DNA from: Gnetum montanum
Lineage: Eukaryota > Streptophyta > Gnetopsida > Gnetales > Gnetaceae
Reading direction: 5' to 3'
Length of the DNA: 27,873 nucleotides
Assembly (NCBI GenBank): GCA_015680685.1
Contig: MNCI01023742.1
Span: 1 to 27,873, forward strand
Under the pieces are notes generated by a model. It saw only the letters and a program-made list of their open reading frames with translations, had not been told where the DNA came from and made no database searches. Made by a program: the position numbers and the translations under genes. Below are positions 1-10,223 of the stretch, in pieces; positions within the stretch are counted from its first letter, which is position 1; every line of letters starts with the position of its first letter.

Positions 1-880
1 AGAAGGTATAGAGAGCTTTGAATCCCTTTGAAGTCACACCCTTTTTAAGCCTTTGAATCCTTCCCAAGTCTAGAAACTACCAAGGTCACAAGTTCGTTAA
101 GGTTTTACCAATGGAAAGAAACCTCATGTTTCCAAAACAAGAGAAACCATAGAGTTTATGGATGGGTGGATGATGTGGACTCACTACTTATTCCATGAAA
201 AAGAAACTTTATCTTAGTTATCAGTCATCAAAATTCAAAAATAGAAANAATCACCATTAGCAAATAGCTATAGCATCACTGTGTCCTATTGACAATAAAG
301 AACTTTACTAGTAAAACTCATGAGAGAATAACACCAAAATAGAATAAAATATATAAGAAATTGTCAAATATTCAAGAAAGATAAAATTTTCTAATGATTT
401 TGTAAAACAAAAATTAGAAAAATTAATAAAGTAAAAACAAAAAGGTGTAAAGGCATAAAATAAAAAGTTGTAAAAATAACAAAGTGTAAACAACCATGAA
501 AAAATAAAAAGATGAAAAAATGTGGAGCCATTATAATGGTTAGCATGGATGTCCATCTTCCCCATGACTAAGTTGTAAGGAGGAGATTTGAAAAATTAAG
601 CATGGTTGTCCATTTGATGAGCCATTTGTTGTATTGGCTTACTTAGGTTTGTGGAAAGATTTTACTTGTTGCATGTTGACTAACTACTTTTTGTTTGGGA
701 TCTCATGTTTCTAGATTAACATGGCTCCAAATGGAAAGGTTTCATACATATTATAAAGCCCCTCCCACAACATTTAAAATTTTTTCTTTTGAGGTACATG
801 TGTGGAGTTCTAGTAGATGAACTTGTCTCCAAGTTGAAATTTTACTTTTTGTATTCTAAGGTCATGGTGCTTTTTTTTGA
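1..880 (-). other. 3' non-coding region of element A (no gene seen)
   Basis: No coding signal survives. On the minus strand this is the spacer between integrase and the (absent) 3' LTR. Positions 1-230 align with 20790-20970 of element B (shared phrases such as gagtccac, ccatccac and aaagggtgtgacttca), and the A/T-rich 300-560 stretch aligns with the T-rich 20570-20720 of B. Open frames here, such as the Phe-rich one at 308-565, are by-products of the T-rich composition. Base 248 is an undetermined N. Confidence 0.7.
248..248. other. Undetermined base (N)
   Basis: A single N in the 3' non-coding region of A. Flanking sequence continues the alignment to B, so there is no sign of a missing segment here. 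Confidence 0.8.
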
Positions 881-1640
881 ATGCCTTGTGCATTTTATTC
901 AAGGATAGGGCTACCAATTAATTTTCATCTAGCACATTTGGATTGATTAATCTTTCTTTTAGTGCTAGGCTAAAGTCAACATCCAAGTCACATGTTGTTG
1001 AAAGTGTATGGAACTCAGATTGGATAGGTAGAGCTGGTAATTTTCCATCCACTAGCTCATAAGAAGAGTAGCCTATAGGAAGTTTTCATGTTTAGTAGTA
1101 TGTTTGAAGAGCATCATTTAGTTTTGTGATCTAGTCTCCCATATATTTGTTAATAGTTCTCATTAGGATCTTTGTGATTTGCCTATTAGCAACTTTTGCT
1201 TGACTATTGGCTTAGAGGTGGTAGGGTGTTGTTAGTTCATGTTCAACCCCAAAGTGTTGCATAAGCTTATGAAAGGTAGTGCCTATAACATGCATTTTAT
1301 TATAAAAAATTAGTGCATGTGGCATCCCAAACTTGTTTACAACAATTTTTTGTACAAACCATGTAGCAGTAGATTATGTACAATCAATGATAGTTACTAC
1401 TTCTGTCATTTTGTGTAGTAATTAACAATGATGATTATGTATGCCTTTCTATTAGTCATGGGCATGATGGAACCCATGAAGTTGATGCCCCAGATGTCAA
1501 AGGATTTCAATGGCTGAATCCACTATTGAGATCCTTCCATTTGAGCAATCATCCCACCATCTCTTTGACAGTGTTCACAAGAGTGGACAAATTGGTGGGC
1601 ATCCCTAAAGATGGTTGGCCAATAATATCCTAGAATCAAG
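880..1640 (-). pseudogene. Integrase of element A (catalytic residues lost)
   Basis: The minus-strand translation starts with the second half of the HHCC zinc finger (Cys-Glu-His-Cys at 1579-1568), followed by the core. The block FDIWGINFMG corresponds to FDIWEIDFMGP in element B, so the first catalytic Asp is Asn here (codon at 1483-1481). The second Asp lies in IFYNKMH instead of LILDN, and the Glu is Lys in SQAKVAN instead of GQAEVTD. All three residues of the D,D,E triad are therefore changed and the copy cannot be active. Several in-frame stops are also present. The C-terminal part aligns with 20150-20400 of B. There is no chromodomain that I can see. Confidence 0.85.
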
Positions 1641-1949
1641 ATCTTAATGGCCATGTGTCTCTAAGAATAGTGGCTCCCATAAGGACCCTCATGTGCATCT
1701 TGGAGAATGTGTAGTTGATCAACATCAAGTACACACTAATAAACTAGGCCATCAATGCACACCTTATAAAGTTGTTTGTTGATTTTCATGAAGTGTTTAG
1801 CCTAATAAAGAAACTATTATTTATTCATGTAGTCTAGATCTTATAGCATCTCTTGAGTGAGAAGATAAGTGAGGATGTAATCATATCATTTTAGTTCATC
1901 AGGCACTTGTTCATTTATTGCACCTGTAAAGAGGAGTTCATTAGGAAAT

Positions 1950-2480
1950 TGGTTAGAGAGTGGGTTGTCCTCCTCTTTGTTATCTCATCCTAACCGAGAT
2001 AAGTGATTAATGATCACATTCTTAGTTTCCTTTTAATCCACCATTGTAAGATCAAATTCCTACATGATCATCAACCATCGTCTGATATGGGGGCTTGTCA
2101 TTGGCTTGTTCATGAGGAACCAAACGATACTATGGTCAATGTGCATAAACACTTTGTATCTAAGCACATAGTTCCTGAAATTCTATAGAGCGTACACCAC
2201 TAGTATTAGTTCTTTTTTGTTGTGGTGTAATTCAACTATGCACCCACATTGCTTTGACTTATGAGGTGGATTTAATATGGATGTTTCTTGTTGTCCAACT
2301 ATGTAAGCATGACTCCCAAGGCATAATTTGATGTGTCTATCATTATATGAAATTTTCTAAACTAGTCAGTTGCTCATAGAATTAGAATCTCTACAAGTTT
2401 CTACTTGAGGCTCTAGAATGAATTTTCACATTCCTTGGTCCAAATGAATAGAGCATCTTTCTTTGAAAGCTTGACCAAAA
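1950..2480 (-). pseudogene. RNase H domain of element A
   Basis: On the minus strand, after the RT, the reading includes SNYALGVML, DNKKHPY, a HHNKKELILVVYALKNFR stretch and then NHLSRL. These are the usual landmarks of Ty3/gypsy RNase H: the region of the first catalytic Asp, the KNYSTTEKE-like helix and the NALADALSRL-like end. RNase H removes the RNA strand of the RNA-DNA hybrid during reverse transcription. Stops interrupt the frame. Element B has lost exactly this region, so A is the only copy in the window that shows it. Confidence 0.78.
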
Positions 2481-3430
2481 ATTTTATGATCTTAGAGAAA
2501 TTTTCTATAAAATTTCAGTTGTAGCTAGTGTGTCCAAGGAATGACCAAACATATTTAATTATTTTCAATTGGTTAGTTTTTCCTTGGATGACCCTTATCC
2601 TTTTAGGGTCTATCTCAATCCCTACCTAAGAAATTCTATGCCCCAATACAATGCCCTCCTAGACAATTAGAAGGTTCTTCTACCAATTGAGCTAAAGATT
2701 CATCTCCACACAACTTTTAAGCACTTTCTCAAGGTGGGCTAAGGCTTGCTCAAATGTAGTCCCATAGGTGGAGAATTCATTTATGAAGAATTCCACCCCA
2801 CTACTAATTCATTACTAAAAAATGCTCAAGATCATGCATTAAAAAGCTATAGGAGCATTGCACATACCATAAGGCATCATTTAAATGCAAAAGTTTCTAA
2901 AGGATTCATAAATGTTGTTTTGGATTGATCCTCTAATGAAATTTGGATTTGGTAATAGCCACTATAACCATCAAGAATGTTGTAATAGTAATGCCCAAAT
3001 ATAGTATCCAAAACTTGATACACAAATGATAATAGAAAGTGATCTTTGAATGTTGCCATATTCAATAGCTGGAAGCCAATGCAAACCTACTTCTTGCTAC
3101 TTTTCTTTGGCACAATCACAAGTGAGCTAAGATAGTCACTATCCATAATGGAATAGATAAACCCTGCCTTGAGAAGTTGTTGATTTTTCTCTTTGATGTT
3201 CTACTTCAATTTAAGGTTCAATTGCCATTGCGAATGTCTCTTTAGCTTGATGGTTGGATCAATGTAGATACAATGCTAGCATATCCTAGGATCAATCCCT
3301 ATGAGTTTATGATATGACCAAGCAAAGGCTATTGGCCATTTCTCGACCACCCTCAATAGCACCCATTTCTATTCAAGAGTAAGGTTGATATTGATGATTA
3401 CGAGCTTGTCATTTTTCAAAAATGCATACT
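2480..3430 (-). pseudogene. Reverse transcriptase of element A (active-site Asp pair lost)
   Basis: Minus-strand translation gives MATFKDHFLLSFVYQVLDTI, then LDGYSGYYQIQISLEDQSK, both classic Ty3/gypsy RT blocks, then the active-site region. Where B has FMDDF, A reads FINEF (minus strand, 2787-2773), so both catalytic aspartates have changed, the first by a G to A transition. The following EGIVLGHRIS-like block and the SFLGHTSYN-like connection are also recognisable. The upstream part (3430-3070) aligns with 18720-19080 of B. It carries several stops, so this is a dead copy of the enzyme that makes the element's cDNA. Confidence 0.87.
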
Positions 3431-3789
3431 CCATGCCAATAGGTAGAGTTTTCAACTCTAAGGACTCTTGTTTAAAATTCTCATGTATTTTCAACTCTTC
3501 CCAATAGGTATCATCATTTGCATCATTAGAGAGTTGGTGATGAACTTACTCAAATTTATCCATGCCTTAAACATAGGCACATGTTAGGCTCTCAAAAAGT
3601 TCTATGCAAACTGTGCTACTTCCAAGATTAGCTATCAACCACTAGGTATCCTCCTATTTTCTGGTTGCTGCATATAAGATCCTTTGAATATCTACCTCAT
3701 TTATACACCGCCTACATGTAATAATGGATGCTCTTTTCATGGACAAGAGTTTCTACATGTAGTTGCATCTTGTATCACTATATGTAATG

Positions 3790-4410
3790 CATGGAACTCA
3801 TTTCTTTTTGATCTTTTCAAATGCATTTTCCTTGGAAATTTCTAGAGAAATATCTCTTATGCTCATTTTTTCATCAATAGTACTTCTCCACACCCTTCCC
3901 TTAATGATTGTAAAATTACCCTTGCAATTCTCAACTCTTATTACTAGGTAATCGGTAGGATATGACCACCCACAAACTATGGTCATAATGTCCTCCACTA
4001 GTCTCAAAGAAATAGTGATGGATTCATTTGCCAATTCTAAATGAATGTATCTCTTCTTGAGAGGAGGCATTTCTTAGGCATTTTACATTTCATGAGAAAT
4101 CAAATTAACTTCAAAACCTAATTCAAGAAGAGCCTTGCATGGCTCATTCTTAACAATATAGAAATAGATGAGAGGACTTCTAGGATTAACTCTTTTTCTA
4201 GGAAGGTTGCTAGCCTTGATCCAATTAAATACTATGTGGGTTAACATAACTATGTGGATCTTGGAAGGTGTTTGATTTGAAGGGCTCTCAAAAGATATGG
4301 ATTTAGAATGAAGGAGATATAGGATGACCAGTTGCATAAGTAGGTGAGGGCTTAGTAGGGATATTAGTTTGAAAGAATGATCTTTTACAAGATCTAGTTT
4401 TTGAACCACT
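3790..4410 (-). pseudogene. Aspartic protease (retropepsin) region of element A
   Basis: Two minus-strand stretches (4409-4083 and 4070-3798) together match the protease of B at 17930-18350. The first carries ALLELGFEVNLIS where B has ALVDSGSSVNLIS, so the catalytic Asp-Ser-Gly is lost (Asp to Glu, Ser to Leu). The second has LVEDIMTIVCGWSYPTDYLVI followed by a degraded GRPW box (IIKGRVWRSTI). A stop lies between the two parts. The domain normally releases gag and pol products from the polyprotein. Confidence 0.75.
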
Positions 4411-4439
4411 CAATTAAGGAGCCAACTATAAGTTAATGG

Positions 4440-5400
4440 CCCTAGTAAAATTATGCTATTGCAACTGTGTGGGAATTTCACCTTGCATGGATGGAGCAAG
4501 TGGTAATTGGGTTGAGGGTGGAGGAGCATCTACTACAGGATGAAGAGGATGATGGGGATATGGGATTTCTCCTCTAGTAGATGGAGAATGAGTTTTGTAA
4601 TACTCTATAGGGTAGTAGTAATGCTAAAAAGAAGCATGACTAGAAGATTCATGTGGAGAAATTGGTTACTAAACATAGTACCCATACGAATCTAGCTGCC
4701 TACATGGGTACTACTACCTTGGTGGTGCCATCCCCCATGACTATGGATGTTTTCATTACTGATACTACTCATATAGTTGTGCTGGAGTTCCACATAGATA
4801 ATAAGCCTATTTTTGTTGATGTAACTACCTTAGGTTACCTTGAGGATAAGGTAACCTTCTAGGTGCTTGCCTTTATCCTAGTCTAGGATTCAGAGCATAT
4901 ATCCCAAATTCCTATAAGTGTGACATAAGAGGGCAACATCCCATTGGTAGATGTCACAACCACCATCATCATTTAACTCTAACTCCACAACCTATTCTAC
5001 TACCACAACCTTACCCTTACCCCTTTGGTAGGCATGTTTAGCTTCTTTCCTTCTCCTATGATCACGATTACTACCTTGTTATTTGGATTCTTCTAAAAAT
5101 TTTAGAGTAGTTTAAAATTTTCATTCAAAGATTCACACATTTTGTAAACCTTAGCTGAAATTTTAGACACATATTTTTTAATTGGCAAGGTTTTTCATTG
5201 CACCACCTCATCAAGTGGTACCTCCTCACTATCATAAAATTGAACCTCCCTTTTTCTAATGGAAGGATCCTGGTTATACTTGACATTTTTCTATTTTCTC
5301 AACTCCTCTTCCTCTTTTTCTACATACTCTATTAGTCTTTGTATCTAATGGCCTCTTAATTTCAATAGTCTTCCTTGGGCATAGACCCCAATAGTTTTCC
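4440..5400 (-). pseudogene. gag C-terminal / gag-PR linker of element A
   Basis: On the minus strand this aligns with 16742-17930 of element B: the LGSMPKED block near 5390 corresponds to LGLMPKGD in B, the run of charged residues near 5330 to the KKKEAEH region, and 4860-4630 to 17313-17470 (shared gttacctta, aaggtagtt and caccaccaagg). No enzymatic motif is visible; it is the poorly conserved stretch between the gag core and the protease. It is full of stops. Confidence 0.6.
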
Positions 5401-6217
5401 TTATTTTTAAGTAAATCCCATCTATGATATGATGAAGTTGTTCTTGCTGAGAGTAATCATGCTCAAGGAATCAGTGTAATAATGAATAATATCTACCCAT
5501 GACAGCATCCAAGGGTTCATGTACTCTTTGTTTTCAGCCTTGGATTTACCTTCATAGGTTTGACAATCTGAAGTACATCTAATAATTGTCATTAAATTGT
5601 TCTAACATTGTACTCCATCAACAGATTAATTCTAGTTCTAGAGACCGGTACTAGCTTTCCACTTCGTTAATGAGTGTTTTGGGGAACAATTTGATCTTTT
5701 GCCAATTATTTTTAATATTTTGTAAGGAATAAGAAATATGAAAGGCTTGTAAATGCATTTTAGGATATGAGTTATATTTCCCCTTAAATCTAGAGACATT
5801 GTTCATGTCTAGCCTCTTGATTCAGCTATCTTTCACATGTGTGGTAGGAATTCTAACAACCTATATGATGTTGAGCATATTTTGAATGGCCACCAAAGGT
5901 TCATTTTCATGATCTCAATGACACCTATGATGTCATTTTCCATCCCTTCAATTATTATGGTCTCTATGATTATCATTATTATCCTACCATTTATGGTTCT
6001 ACTTAGATTTGGAGAAGGAAGTTGAACCAAATGAAAAGGATGAAGAGGGAGGAAGATTACAACCATCATGGTGTCTACCACTTTCCCTTCATTTATCATG
6101 GCCATAATCCTTAGAGTGATTTTTCTTGTGCTTGTCCAAGTTCCTACTTCGACTTTCTTTCTTAGAACTCCCATGACTATGGGGCTCACTATTACCAAAA
6201 CTTGGATTTTTGATCAT
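5400..6217 (-). pseudogene. gag core of element A, interrupted at 6217 by element B
   Basis: Minus-strand reading shows a hydrophilic His/Asp/Asn-rich segment (6190-5890), then VVRIPTTHVKDS, IKRLDMNN and HLQAFHISYSLQNIKNNWQKI, ending with a VESxYRSLELEL block in which a Trp codon has become TAG. The same blocks occur in B at 7930-8500. They are the capsid-type retrotransposon gag domain that builds the particle. The frame stops at 6217 where B is inserted; the first part of the same gag is at 23142-23640. Confidence 0.75.
6213..6217. repeat. Target site duplication of element B, left copy (ATCAT)
   Basis: ATCAT directly precedes the 5' LTR of B. The identical ATCAT follows the 3' LTR at 23137-23141. 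Five bases is the usual duplication length for Ty3/gypsy integrases. Confidence 0.85.
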
Positions 6218-6228
6218 TGATGAGAGTG

Positions 6229-6414
6229 GTTATTCTAGCAGTTATTCTAATTATTAGAGTAGTTACTCTAGCAGTTACTTTAATTTTTAGAGTGGTTACT
6301 CTAGTGGTTACTCTATTAGTTATTCTAATTATTAGAATGGTTACTCTAGTGGTTACTTTAGTAGTTATTCTAATTATTAGAGAGGTTACTCTAATTATTA
6401 GAGTAGTTACTCCC
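6229..6414 (+). repeat. U3 array of 12-bp and 21-bp modules (5' LTR of B)
   Basis: The stretch splits without remainder into modules of 12 bp (GTTACTCTAGYR) and 21 bp (starting GTTACTCTA and ending ATTATTAGAGTR). The order from 6229 is 12,21,12,21,12,12,21,12,12,21,21, then a partial GTTACTCCC. Each 21-mer centres on the 15-bp palindrome CTCTAATTATTAGAG or a variant. Each junction of a 21-mer with the next module makes a second dyad (TAGAGTA-GT-TACTCTA). The open frames seen here on both strands (Val/Thr/Leu/Ile repeats) are artefacts of the array. Its position just upstream of the TATA box suggests a regulatory role, which is an inference. Confidence 0.9.
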
Positions 6415-6419
6415 AAGCC

Positions 6420-6427
6420 TATAAATA
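6420..6427 (+). promoter_or_regulatory. TATA box, 5' LTR of element B
   Basis: TATAAATA within AAGCCTATAAATATAGTGCC. The same block is at 22586-22593 in the 3' LTR, and an equivalent CCTATAAATA occurs in the LTRs of A and E. Transcription would start roughly 30 bp downstream. Confidence 0.75.
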
Positions 6428-7180
6428 TAGTGCCCAGGCTCAAAATTGGAAGGAAGTCTTTTAGTAGTCAAGTAGCAAAACTCTGGTAGTCTGTTTGAAA
6501 GTTAGAGTATTTTCCAAGTGCTCGCAGTAGGAGGTCTAAGTGTGGATGGATCTTTATTCGAGCATTGTGTACCTGAGCACACCTTGTGTACGGCAATAAA
6601 GACGATCTCTTTGATTCATCCTTGCAACACCTAAGATTTGTTTTCTTACAAAATTCTTTTATTTTATTTTCTTATACATTTATTTTATTTTATGCACTTT
6701 ACATTTATGTTATTAGCACAGTAATTCATTTTGATCAATTAAGCAAATCATTAAATTACATAAGCACGACCACTTCGAGCATGCATGTAATGCTTGGTAA
6801 CCCAGTAATGGTTAGCATTTGGTAGTCCTAGTAGTGTTTCACTAGTTTAGAATGTGTATGGTAAGTGGGAATGGATGCTAGTGTTGGGATTAGTTAGAAC
6901 TTAGTTAATGAGTAGTTAAGTTAAATTAGTCACTTAGTTACCTCTCTCCTTCCCTACTAGTGTAGGACATAAAAACATAAAAGCTATAAAAATCATATGC
7001 CTCAAGCTTACTTAACCATACAATCATGATATACAGGTAAGCTTGGGAAGATAATGATCAACCAACCCATCCTTGTTCTACAAGGGTGCATATGCACTTA
7101 GTCCTTGGAATTCGATCGGATTGTGCATGAAATGCTTATATTCTTATGGTTGAGCATAGGGGTACCTTGCCACTAATCAT

Positions 7181-7198
7181 TGGAACTATTGCTGAGGA
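7181..7198 (+). promoter_or_regulatory. Primer binding site of element B (decayed tRNA-Asp type)
   Basis: TGGAACTATTGCTGAGGA starts two bases after the LTR end. It matches 12 of 18 bases of TGGCGCCGTTGCCGGGGA, the tRNA-Asp-complementary site typical of Athila elements. Five of the six differences are C to T or G to A. Confidence 0.7.
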
Positions 7199-7315
7199 CG
7201 TAGTTATTTTTGTGCTAACTAGAACATATGAAATCATTCAAATCATTGGAACGAACCCTTAGGGTTGGTTGAGAAAATAATAAATAAGAATACCTTACAC
7301 ACTGAATAGAAAAGT

Positions 7316-8696
7316 ATGTCTCATTCTTCGTATGAAAGCACCTCATCGTCTAGGTCTGAAATAGAAAATAGTCAATGGCGTAATACACATGACGTTGATC
7401 CACCAGTCCCTCAACAAGTTTAAGTGGTATCTATTCATCCCGATGAGTATATACCAAAATTTACCTTTATTCTCCATCAAGATGAACAACTATGTTGGTG
7501 AGACTTTGAAGGTAACATAATGTTACCTCCTGATCGTTTAGTCCCAAGCATGCTTCTTCATGCTCTCATATAAATTGGCATGTCACACTTACATGCACAA
7601 TACATTGTGTAAGATCATGACTTGAGAGAATACCATTCCATAGAGGCATAATGTCAAAGGGACTTGCAACAGGAGAGACATCATAATTATTTGAAGGGTA
7701 AGTGGTCCCAAGATGCCCCACATGTCTTAACAAAAATGAGGGTAGTGAACCTACCTTAGGCAGTTGTCCACATAACGATGTTCCTTCCCTTGACTTTGAA
7801 CAAGGGGTTGTGTATCAGAACTTTTATTCCACTATTGATAACCTAGGTTTTGATACCCATGGACAAAAAGGATCTAAAAAAGGGACGCGAACTCATGATA
7901 AAGGTGGACATTCTAATTGCAATCATGATCATGGTTGAGACTGCAGAGGAGAAGGTAGCAGACACCATGATGATGACAGTTCTCCTTCTTCTTCACCTTC
8001 ATCATCTCCTTCACCCTCTTCTTCAATATCCAGACATGATCATAAGAAGAAATACCATGGGGATAAGGTAGGTAAAGTGGAATTCATAGATGAAATAGCC
8101 AAAAAATGGGACAAGGGCACTCTAGAGAGTCATGACATAGAAGAAGGAAGAGTAGGAAACAACATAGGCATCATAGATGCCATGTATGAGATGGTCATGA
8201 TGAACCCCTCCTCACTACTTGAAGTATGTTGGACATAACTGAGGTTGTTAGAATTCTAACAAGGCATCAGAAAGATAGTAGGATCAAGAGATTAGATATG
8301 AACAACATCCCACAATTTGAAGGGGGATACAACACTGATCCCTAGAATCATTTACAAGTATTCCATGATGTGTGTGCCTTATAGAACATAGAGAGTGAAT
8401 GGAAAAAACTTAAGTTGTTCCTATAGACATTAGTTAAAGAAGTGAAAATCTGGTATTGGTCTTTAGAACTGAAATCCATTTGTAGGTGGAGTACTATGTT
8501 AAAAATATTTAATGACAAGTACCAAATGTACCCCTAAGTGTCTAACTTGCCAAAGCAAATGCAAGGCTGGAAACAAGGAGGACATGAACCCTTGGATGCT
8601 ACCATGAATCGATACTATGCACTGTTGCATCATTTTCCTAGCCATGGTTATTTGCAAAGGGATTAACTATGCCATCTAATGGATGGGCTTAGGCAT
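7316..8696 (+). pseudogene. gag of element B, first part (interrupted at 8696 by element C)
   Basis: The start is taken at ATG 7316 (MSHSSYESTSSSRSE), 136 bp after the LTR. The product begins with HPDEYIPKFTFILHQDE and LPPDRLVPSMLLHALI, blocks also found in A at 23142-23640. A frameshift near 7690 moves the reading into SEPTLGSCPHNDVPSLDFEQ. A low-complexity segment follows (7960-8030) with HHDDDSSPSSS and further Ser/Pro runs, then KRLDMNNIPQFEGGYN and a gag core ending YLQRD at about 8663. Stops include Trp to TGA (CW*DFEG) and Gln to TAA. Gag would form the particle. C is inserted after GATGGGCTTAGGCAT; the coding continues at 16742. An intact protein cannot be made. Confidence 0.78.
8692..8696. 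repeat. Target site duplication of element C, left copy (GGCAT)
   Basis: GGCAT precedes the 5' LTR of C; AGCAT at 16742-16746 follows its 3' LTR. One G/A transition separates the copies. Removing C and one copy restores gag continuity with the homologous stretch of A. Confidence 0.75.
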
Positions 8697-8986
8697 TGAA
8701 ACACCAAAAAATTTTGGGTCTTGACATCACGACTGTAAATTTGGCTAAGTGTCAGAATGATGGCACTTTCTGCATAGATGTTACCCTGGATAGCATATCG
8801 TAGTGTAGTATGCCTCTTACACTATGTAGTGTAGTGCAGCATAGCAACCATGTCTACTATAGCGTAGAACCCTGTCCAACATTACAACCAGTGTCCCGTG
8901 TCCCACACGTAACATGGGACAAGCATGGTCCCACCCACCGCACTGCCACGTGGCACCTGATCCACATTTTTGGCTAACCCTAGCTC

Positions 8987-8994
8987 TATAAATA
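8987..8994 (+). promoter_or_regulatory. TATA box, 5' LTR of element C
   Basis: TATAAATA in the context AGCTCTATAAATACCC; the same box is at 15817-15824 in the 3' LTR. The expected start of transcription is close to 9017. Confidence 0.75.
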
Positions 8995-9010
8995 CCCTAG
9001 GAACGCAAGG

Positions 9011-9244
9011 GTTACATTCTTGGACCATTGGAATTCCCCAGAAGTTAGCATCCCTTAAATGTTGGCATCTCCCAGCGGTTATATTCCTAGACTGTTGGCA
9101 TTCCCTAGCAGTTATCATCCCTTAAATGTTGGCATCTCCCAACAGTTACATTCCTAGACCATTGGCATTCCTTAACTGTTAGCATTTCCTAGTGGTTACA
9201 TTCCTTGACCATTGGCGTTCCCAAGTGGTTGGAATTCCTTGGAT
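9011..9244 (+). repeat. 67-bp tandem array at the transcript start, 5' LTR of element C
   Basis: Units start at 9011, 9078, 9145 and 9195, each opening with GTTACATTC or GTTATATTC and containing TTGGCATTCC-like blocks. The first two are 67 bp, the third is shortened to 50 bp and the fourth is partial. The 3' LTR has the same design at 15841-16075, so the array existed before this insertion. Confidence 0.88.
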
Positions 9245-9916
9245 GTGAGCCTTTTTAAGCACTTGGCATTTGGCATTTTGGCATCTTGGCACTGAACAGT
9301 ATGGGAGAACAAGACCTAGAGCACACCACACCAGCAGAGAGGCAGAGCTCCACATCACAGCCCACTATACCCCATTTTAGCCCTGCAGAACATTGCATGG
9401 TACATCGCAGTGGCCAACATGGCAGGCACGGTTCATCACAACAAGTGCCAGACTTCACGACCCAATGCCACTGAGGTTGTGACTATGCTCCCACTGTGCC
9501 TATGGTACACTATGTATACCTTTGTGAATTAACCATGCTCCCTCTTTTGAGGTAGTGCATTGATATTCTCAAATTCTATTACATTTCTCAAGCATTTCTC
9601 TTTGGCATTTGGTTCAATGCTTGTACTTTCTTACTATTTCATACATACTTGCACATTTGCATCATTATTCTCAGGCTGGGACATCCTGCTACACTCTAGC
9701 TAAGCCTGACCAGATGCCCACACATAACGTAGTATAAACTCTTTTCACACACGATCATTTGAACATCACGTAAGTCCCTGTTTTATTGACAAGACCATTC
9801 AGGACACCCTATTTCCATTTTCTCTAGCACGACCCTTACACGGATTCGGGGTTAGGCTGTCCACCTAATAACCTCTCGGTGTTCTAGCCACCGATGTTTT
9901 CGGTCGCTATAGTTTT

Positions 9917-9934
9917 TGGTGCTAGAAGGAGGGC
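9917..9934 (+). promoter_or_regulatory. Candidate primer binding site of element C
   Basis: TGGTGCTAGAAGGAGGGC begins five bases after the LTR end and starts with the TGG expected for pairing with a tRNA CCA end. I cannot name the tRNA with confidence. Confidence 0.5.
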
Positions 9935-10223
9935 ATGAACCATTTCTATCTACATTTTTAATTAGCACTTAGTCAAAACTCTGGATGTTCTAGAGAGCAT
10001 AACAACTTCTTAGAGTGTAGCGAGTGTAGCACCAGAGTTGGCCATTTTTAGCAGTTTTCACACTTAGAATTTTTTTTTCTACATTTTCATACTTAGCATT
10101 TTTTTTCGTTCATTTTTTGCACTTATCCATTTTCCTGCTACTGGCAGATTTAGTCCTTTTTTTCTCGTTTTCAAAGTTAGCCATTTTCTATAAATAGTAA
10201 TTTTCACAACCCAATTTGTGAAT
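9935..10223 (+). other. Leader of element C (non-coding)
   Basis: This stretch between primer site and gag is T-rich with repeated runs of T flanked by CATTTT and ACTTAG. No gene is seen. Confidence 0.6.

Larger units (their letters stand above)
1..6217 (-). mobile_element. Element A, left part: degenerate Athila-like Ty3/gypsy retrotransposon (gag to 3' non-coding region)
   Basis: Read on the minus strand from 6217 down to 1, this stretch gives, in order, gag, aspartic protease, reverse transcriptase, RNase H, integrase and a T-rich 3' non-coding region. The order PR-RT-RH-IN is that of Ty3/gypsy elements, and the RT wording (LDGYSGYYQI, GIVLGHRIS-like) is Athila-like. The whole stretch aligns with the corresponding + strand parts of element B, so the two are the same family. 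It is cut at 6217 by insertion of B; the missing start of gag and the 5' LTR resume at 23142-24691. The 3' LTR is left of the window. All reading frames are broken by stops and shifts. Confidence 0.88.
6218..7179 (+). repeat. 5' LTR of element B
   Basis: It begins TGATGAGAG and ends CTAATCA, followed by one T and the primer site. U3 (about 200 bp) is entirely a tandem array (6229-6414), followed by TATAAATA at 6420-6427. AATAAA at 6595-6600 lies about 175 bp downstream of the TATA box, a distance also found in the LTRs of A and E, so R should end close to it. The right half aligns with 22372-23136. Its last 15 bases align without gaps to the ends of the 3' LTR of B and the LTR of E, which fixes the boundary. 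Confidence 0.9.
8697..9911 (+). repeat. 5' LTR of element C
   Basis: It starts TGAAACACC and ends CGCTATA (CACTACA in the other LTR, so the original end was CA). TATAAATA lies at 8987-8994. U3 holds one copy of a 23-bp repeat (8841-8863) among GTAGTGTAG-like short repeats. A 67-bp repeat array (9011-9244) starts at the inferred transcript start. Against the 3' LTR I count 12 substitutions (9 transitions) and one gap in the first 101 aligned bases. Open frames at 8882-9118 and 9255-9474 have no coding character and are not genes. Confidence 0.9.

Noticed and set aside
300-565. Phe/Tyr-rich 85-codon frame
   Set aside because: T-rich 3' non-coding DNA of A, matched by a similarly T-rich non-coding stretch in B.
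6192-6489. Open frames on both strands with Val-Thr-Leu / Arg-Val-Thr repeats (also 22331-22655)
   Set aside because: They are translations of the U3 12/21-bp array, run through the TATA box and differ by module number; nothing indicates a protein.
7176-7180. Ending the 5' LTR of B at 7175, with ATCAT as part of the interior
   Set aside because: The last 15 bases align without gaps to the LTR ends of B (3') and E only if the LTR ends at 7179; ATCAT after the 3' LTR is then the true duplication.
9255-9474. Overlapping frames in the LTR of C (also 8882-9118, 15641-15838, 16100-16363)
   Set aside because: They lie inside LTR DNA, occur in both directions and are not kept equally in the two LTRs.
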